A stretch of 13,564 bases of DNA from Phoronis ovalis (lineage: Eukaryota; Phoronida; Phoronidae), in NCBI GenBank assembly GCA_028565635.1, contig JAOXYB010015776.1, positions 1 to 13,564 of the forward strand, written 5' to 3'. This document shows, in pieces, positions 8,941 through 13,564 of the stretch (position 1 is the first letter of the stretch; every line of letters begins with the position of its first letter). Below the pieces are notes generated by a model, which was given only the letters and a program-made list of their open reading frames with translations, searched no databases and had not been told where the DNA came from. Made by a program: the position numbers and the translations under genes.

Positions 8941-9655
8941 GTTTGAAATAGGGCAGGCTACTGTGATTGAAAAACATCTTCATGGATGTACATGCAGGTG
9001 CAGGTGGAAACATAAACAGTAAGATGAAAACTGTCTATAATTGTGTGAATCTAACTTAGAATGTATAACATCCGCGAATTATTGCTACTTTATTCACTTT
9101 ATTCCTGACGAATTTGAAAGGAATTCCATCTGCTTTTAAATTTATGATTTATTATACTTTTAATAATAATATAGACATTATATTTATATACGCTTCCCAG
9201 TCCAGCTAAACGTGGACAACTAGGCTAGTAGTAGTACAAAGTACGCAGTACACCCGGGACAGAGAAACACAAGACTAAGGTGGAATAGATTTGTTAGACT
9301 TGGGACTACTGATTGATCTAATCTGACAGATTCCTAACCAGGCGTGCTCCAAAGCCTCCAAACAGACCGTGGGGTGAAGACTCCCCCTCCCTCGGAGACT
9401 TAAGTTATATCCAGCATCAGGTTACTGCCGCGGATTGCCGGGTGCTATGCTAAACAAGAGCTGCATCAGTATTACATACTCTGCTAACTAAATATTTTGG
9501 TCTTTTATCCCGGCGATACTTTGCCAATTTTTTAAAGGGTTGTGCAAAGGTTAACCTGTGGTAATCAACCTACATGTATGGTTAAAAATGTCTGTTGTGA
9601 CCAGCCCAAAGTACAAAATATACGCCTGGGGATGTAATTGCCAAAAAACTTGGAT
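8941..9655. other. stretch without a recognisable gene
   Basis: Moderately GC-rich patches lie at about 9190-9270 and 9340-9460. Positions 9347-9380 resemble the reverse complement of 8766-8802, with 14 of the first 18 bases matching (CTCCAAAGCCTCCAAACA against the CTCCGAAG form), which suggests inverted copies about 550 bases apart. No coding exon was identified. Confidence 0.35.
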
Positions 9656-10240
9656 TGAATTTTGAGGCCCAAGGTAAAATATCCTTACTCCATGGTAAAT
9701 ACTACATTCTGAAAGTATACCCCATGGTAAAAAAATTGTTTGCAAAAATCGCACCCCATGTTAAAAAATTCTAGAAATATACACCCTATGGCAAAAACAG
9801 TAAATAAAATCTTGGAAATTTGCACTTAGAAATGTAGCAAGCTGTGATAATTACTATCTTCATTTTTTGAAAATAAATACCCCTAGTTAGAATTTATTTG
9901 CAAAAAGATGCCTATAGTGAAAATGAAGACTGAAAGAGGGGCCTGTGGGGCGGCATGTATAAGGTCACTGTGATTAGCAGTAAACCCTGATATACCCCTT
10001 GGTAGAACCCTGTGGCTAAAAAGAAACTCCTTGGAAAGCACACCATAGTTATAAAAATGTATGAAAAAAAATTGTGCAAATGCATTGCAACAAGCACATC
10101 TGATTTTTGGCAACCTATCATAATCTAATAAGCATACCCTGACGTAATAAGCATCTGGGGCTGAAATATATAACTGTCTTAAGCAGTGCGATAACCATGT
10201 AAAATCCCTGGAAAAAACATACCCTATCAACGGTCAGACA
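9656..10240. repeat. diverged minisatellite array, period about 30-34 bp
   Basis: The word CCCATGGTAAAAAAA or a decayed form recurs at 9691, 9723, 9757 and 9787, giving steps of 32, 34 and 30 bases. Weaker forms (CCTATAGTG, CCTTGGTAG, CCATAGTTA, ACCATGTAAAA) continue to about 10205. The minus-strand open frames across this region (9883-10230 and 9912-10121) are explained by the repeat and are not called as genes. Confidence 0.55.
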
Positions 10241-10245
10241 GATAC

Positions 10246-10431
10246 CTGTACTAACCACTTTAGATGACAGTGCCCGCACGGTTTTTCAGTACCACAGTTA
10301 AAAGTGAATAATTCATCCTCAAAACCAGATCCACGAAAAACTTGATCTACAAATAATTTGGTCAAAGATATCTGTAAGGCAAATGACTTGTCCATCCCCA
10401 GATTACTGGCCACTTTTTGTAGATTGTGCAT
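10246..10431 (-). pseudogene. possible exon or remnant with a Cys/His cluster
   Basis: This 62-codon open stretch has a protein-like composition. It ends at a fair splice donor (GTACAG followed by GTATCT, with GT at 10245-10244). Near its end Cys46, Cys52, Cys55 and His56 form the cluster CGTEKPCGHCH, which could bind zinc. Upstream residues (LQISLTKLFVDQVF) look helical. I do not recognise the family and found no partner exon on the minus strand. It may be a decayed transposon or gene fragment, or a chance frame. Confidence 0.22.
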
Positions 10432-10842
10432 TGCTTATTTGCCCCAATACATTATAATTTAAATCACCAGTGAGTTGTATTGAGGATTAATGTTTGGTGT
10501 ATCGAGAATTGCTGTTAGATAAAATCCTCTATAAGCACAATTTATAATAATATGATTGATATTTATGCCAAACCTATTTTTTAAAATTAAAGTTTCAATT
10601 GTTGGTGGTCGAAGATTAATGTTGTTAGCTTATATGTGGTCAAACTGCTTGTAATTCAGGTAAAATAGAAATGAATCTCAACCTCATGTTTAATTAGGAA
10701 TCCATAGAAAGAGGCAATGGCATACTGCAAATACAAGCCAACTAAATTATGCTGCACATACAACAGAGTTTATTATAGACTCGTGTGCTGACCATCAACA
10801 TTGTCACATACAAGTTGCTTCACTTTTACCATCTCATTGTAG
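10432..10842. other. region upstream of gene C, ending in a splice acceptor
   Basis: The stretch is AT-rich without a convincing exon. It ends in the pyrimidine-rich acceptor CTTTTACCATCTCATTGTAG at 10823-10842, which probably starts the gene C exon at 10843. The 5' exon and promoter of gene C were not located. Confidence 0.4.
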
Positions 10843-10888
10843 GCTCATAGATTGGAATGGGTGGTTGCTCCAATGGAATATTACCAGT

Positions 10889-11204
10889 ATGCTGTCGACA
10901 ACCCATCAAGGACTTCTTTCTGTGATATACACAGCTATAATATTGGTCGTCTCTTGTCTTGTTGTTATACATAGCGGTTGCATTCATGATGAAATACAGC
11001 ATTCTTCCGTCTCTAAACAGCATGTTACATATAATACAGAATTACGGAAAAAGAGGGCGACTGATACAGATCTGGCATTGTTTGAGCAAATAAGAATCAA
11101 ACTTCGTTTCATGTTGCACTTTGAAACTTTAGAAACTCAGGGAGAGGCTAAAGTCAGGAATGCTGCGGAACGTGCAGCTAACCTACTTTCAAGCATACTT
11201 TCAG
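10889..11204 (+). CDS. gene C main coding exon: secreted peptide precursor
   Basis: The exon probably begins at 10843 after a good acceptor. The first in-frame ATG is 10889, with A at -3. It ends at TTTCAG|GTAACA, in phase 1. Residues 1-30 are a strong hydrophobic signal peptide (LLSVIYTAIILVVSCLVV). A propeptide ends at the furin-type site RKKR (53-56). The mature part starts at Ala57, lacks Cys and has two helix-prone stretches, ALFEQIRIKLRFMLHF (about 63-78) and EAKVRNAAERAANLLSSIL (about 86-104). It is best read as a secreted helical peptide hormone, neuropeptide or cytokine-like factor. LFEQIRIKLRFM resembles the core of molluscan egg-laying hormone (EQIR, then Arg, aromatic, aliphatic), but this rests on about a dozen residues. 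If the intron is retained, the frame runs 13 residues further to a stop at 11245. The start could also lie in an upstream exon, since the frame stays open to 10694. Confidence 0.6.
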
Positions 11205-11628
11205 GTAACAGGACCAATATCGCCTTTAAAATCTGGGCCCAGTGATCACAATGTATTTAAATTAAAATGTACACATCATTCTTCGGTTTGGAGATTGAAA
11301 CTCTTATGTGTTTTGAACTTAGTACTGCTATGCCAACCAATCAAAAGTTTTGTCGTATTTCTAACCTATTAAAATGATTTTTGTGTTATTGGCATAAAGA
11401 TGTCTCCATATTTGACTGGTTTGTTGAGCAGTATTAACTTTTTTAGCACAAAACAATTTTTATTAAAGTGAGGAATTTGTGCATGATTTGTGTACAAATT
11501 AGCCATAATTAGGTTTTGAACACAAGATACTGTGTCTGTGTTAGAGACTAGTGGAGTACATCTGATGCACAATGCTAAATGGGTTTCGTTTACTACTTCC
11601 TATTTTGCTTCTTATGTTTTCCGTATAG

Positions 11629-11660
11629 ATGTTGTAGTGAGGTTTCGACATTGGAAATAG
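11629..11660 (+). CDS. gene C alternative proximal terminal exon
   Basis: An acceptor with a very good pyrimidine tract (TTGCTTCTTATGTTTTCCG, then TATAG) lies just upstream. Joined in phase 1 to the main exon it adds D-VVVRFRHWK and a stop, giving 115 residues with a basic tail. AATAAA follows at 11675-11680, so this would be a compact terminal exon. It competes with the distal exon; only transcript data can choose. Confidence 0.35.
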
Positions 11661-11674
11661 CACTAACTTTCAAC

Positions 11675-11680
11675 AATAAA
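11675..11680 (+). terminator. polyadenylation signal after the proximal gene C exon
   Basis: AATAAA lies 15 bases after the stop codon of the proximal terminal exon. This supports a short gene C transcript, though the hexamer is common in AT-rich DNA. Confidence 0.35.
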
Positions 11681-12660
11681 AAAGTGCATATACATATAGG
11701 GCAAAGTGGTACCTGACTTACACTGTCTTTTGAACAAAGACTTAATCCTATATGTTGATATAAAAAATGAATAATGGACTATTTGTGACCTTAAAAACTT
11801 TTATATGATTTTAGTATTAAGATTCTTTTTATATTATTAGTGTCTGTGGCAAAGTACCATATATGTTAGTGCTAGCCATGAAAAATATACAAGATTATCA
11901 ACTTCAAAAACAGAAATACCATTTAAATACTTAAGAACAGCCACTGTTGCGGAACCTATTTTAAACCATTAGATAAATTGCAAGAAAAATATTTTGTGGG
12001 TATCATGAATGATTAAGGCTGTGAAAGTATATAATTTGTAGTTTGAACTGTGAATTCCTAATTGCAGTAGAAAGGCTAAATTTATATTACAATTTGTAGT
12101 TATTAAATTAATTGAATGTTCATGCTGGGATAGAGTCTTCTCACAGCTATTCCATCAGTTGATTTGCCCTCTACTTCCTGTGTTTATAAAGGTGCAAACT
12201 ACCAATCAATTACACTATAAATAAAGGTTTAACTGGCTTTAAAAAGTCAGGAAACAAAATTATAGAAAGAGAACCTTTTGAGTACATATATGATACTATA
12301 GTATATATATCAACAAGAAAAAATTCTAAACCTAACAATTATTTTTAATTTTGATACGTTTGTTATAATTCCTATTGAATGTATGCTTGGTATGCACATG
12401 TAGTATTAGGGGGGAGACTGGACCAGCCATGCATGAGAAGAGTCTGTAGAAATTGGTTAATGCTAAAATATTTTTAAATTCTAAATTTTTTTACTAAATA
12501 CTTACCTTTTTGTTAACAAAAATTGATAAATTACTGTTAATGTTTGCTTAATTTCTTTGTGTTAAAATTGATATCCCTGAACCCTTAACAACCATCTGTT
12601 TTTAAGTATCTTGTTGTCAAAACAATGCTTATAAATAATAACCTATCTTTTTTATATTAG

Positions 12661-12707
12661 ATCCTGTCAATGAGGAAATCAAACTGATTCTAAAATATTA
12701 CAAGTGA
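12661..12707 (+). CDS. gene C distal terminal exon (preferred)
   Basis: The acceptor is TCTTTTTTATATTAG|ATCC. Joined in phase 1 to the main exon, it adds DPVNEEIKLILKYYK and a stop, for a total of 120 residues. The added segment is amphipathic and continues the helix-prone character of the main exon, which is why I prefer it over the proximal exon. An ATTAAA at 12819-12824 could serve as its polyadenylation signal. Confidence 0.45.
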
Positions 12708-13140
12708 AATATATAACTTTTTATTTATGATCAGGAAAATATCGTTAATAGTAATAGCACAATTATTGGCACACTATTTAGCATGAAAGACTTGAGTATA
12801 GAATCTGACTGTTCATTCATTAAAAAACAAATTTTTACAGGTTTCAGAGAAAACGTTTTATGCTAAATTCTAGAATATTGTTATCAGTACAACTAAATAT
12901 AAGTAAATGTTACCTCACTTCTCCTTACTAGCAGTTAATCCTGATATTTTATTGCAAAGTAAAAATAATATAGTATGTATGTCTGCTGTAGGAAATATCT
13001 GAGCAGCATAATTTTGTACTTACTGCTAACTATATTATACATTTCAAGAATGTGTCAATATACAGTATTGCTTTGTAATTTATGTAAGCAATTATTAAAT
13101 GCTTGAAAAATATTCCTGGGGTCACTACCCTTACGTTTTG
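12708..13140 (+). other. 3' untranslated region or flank of gene C
   Basis: The stretch is AT-rich with no open frame of note. ATTAAA hexamers at 12819 and 13094 are possible polyadenylation signals. Confidence 0.35.
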
Positions 13141-13173
13141 GTAGAGGTGTGGAACCCAGGCGTCCAACCCTGA

Positions 13174-13400
13174 CCCTGAAATATCCTCAGAATTGCCGAA
13201 ACACCCACTCTGAAATATCCTAGGGTGAAAAAAATCAGCTCTGAAATAGTTTAAAACGTTAATATACCACTCAAAAAATCATTATTTGTTTTCAAACCAA
13301 TCAAAACCTAACCCTGAAATACCCCCCTCAACACAAAATACCTGCCCTGAAATATCCTAGAGTGTAAAAAAAGGGCGGCACACATATATATACCTTTATA
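13174..13400. repeat. second diverged minisatellite array, period about 33 bp
   Basis: CCCTGAAATATCCT or a close form starts at 13174, 13208, 13239, 13312 and 13345. The steps are 34, 31, 73 (about two units) and 33 bases. The segment CCTAGGGTGAAAAAAAT resembles CCCATGGTAAAAAAAT of the array at 9656-10240, so the two arrays may belong to one repeat family. Confidence 0.65.
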
Positions 13401-13469
13401 TTGGAAGTGATCCCCCCCGGGAAAAATCATACATGCTGCAGTTTCCTTGCTTGTAATGCTTTTGTTTGT

Positions 13470-13564
13470 CATTTAAGTGTTACCTGTTCATTTAAGTGTT
13501 ACCTGTTCATTTAAGTGTTACCTGTTCATTTAAGTGTTACCTGTTCATTTAAGTGTTACCTGTT
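13470..13564. repeat. five perfect copies of a 19-bp tandem repeat, running off the window end
   Basis: The unit CATTTAAGTGTTACCTGTT is repeated five times without a mismatch, and the last copy ends exactly at the final base. The array therefore probably continues, and the window end may be an assembly break caused by it. The perfect identity indicates recent expansion or active homogenisation. Confidence 0.97.

Larger units (their letters stand above)
11205..12660 (+). other. intron of gene C (long form)
   Basis: This is a GT-AG intron of about 1.46 kb if the distal terminal exon is used. It contains the proximal alternative terminal exon at 11629 and its AATAAA. A 67-codon minus-strand open frame (11369-11572) has no recognisable domain. 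No other gene was seen. Confidence 0.4.

Noticed and set aside
9883-10230. 115-codon minus-strand open frame
   Set aside because: It runs through the diverged 30-34 bp repeat array, so its open state is explained by repeat composition.
9656-10240. CRISPR-like spacing of repeated words
   Set aside because: Units are diverged end to end without unique spacers, no cas genes are present, and the context is eukaryotic.
1-13564. tRNA, rRNA, viral or bacterial defence genes
   Set aside because: No tRNA box pattern, rRNA-like segment, polymerase or integrase motif, or operon structure was recognised on either strand.

Overview
The window looks like AT-rich metazoan nuclear DNA. Genes are sparse, coding exons are split by GT-AG introns, polyadenylation signals are of the AATAAA type, and minisatellite-like repeats are common. 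There are no bacterial-style operons. The short GAGTTGTCTCCCT block near 8869 and the style of the diverged minisatellites suggest a lophotrochozoan, perhaps a mollusc. That placement is inference from general impression and was not tested by any search.

Layout from left to right: (1) Positions 1-430 hold small hairpins and four diverged copies of a roughly 70-bp tandem repeat. (2) Gene A is on the + strand, with coding exons 1592-1736 and 2463-2677. It has a candidate TATA box at 1132 and a polyadenylation signal near 3304-3334. It encodes a 119-residue secreted precursor with a signal peptide, a furin-type site, polybasic sites and a two-cysteine loop. (3) Gene B is on the - strand (3623-4987). 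It is a 454-residue uninterrupted reading frame, basic and low-complexity with one coiled coil, of unknown function, and it is convergent with gene A. (4) Positions 4988-9655 show no convincing gene. They hold a perfect 26-bp palindrome, a hairpin cluster, a 29-bp tandem duplication and a CpG/GC-richer block at 8766-8940. (5) Positions 9656-10240 hold a diverged array with a 30-34 bp period. (6) Gene C is on the + strand, with main coding exon 10889-11204 and a terminal exon at either 12661-12707 or 11629-11660. In the preferred model it encodes a 120-residue secreted precursor with signal peptide, RKKR site and a cysteine-free, helix-prone mature peptide. (7) Positions 13174-13400 hold a second array with about the same period, and 13470-13564 hold five perfect copies of a 19-bp repeat running off the window end.

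The most interesting content is the pair of candidate secreted-peptide genes, A and C. They have nearly identical predicted lengths, the same strand, an RxKR cleavage site followed by Ala, and a phase-1 intron that creates an Asp codon. They look like peptide hormone, neuropeptide, cytokine-like or antimicrobial precursors. I could not assign either to a known family. Gene C has a short, unproven resemblance to molluscan egg-laying hormone. Whether A and C are related, and whether gene B has any link to them, cannot be decided from the sequence alone.
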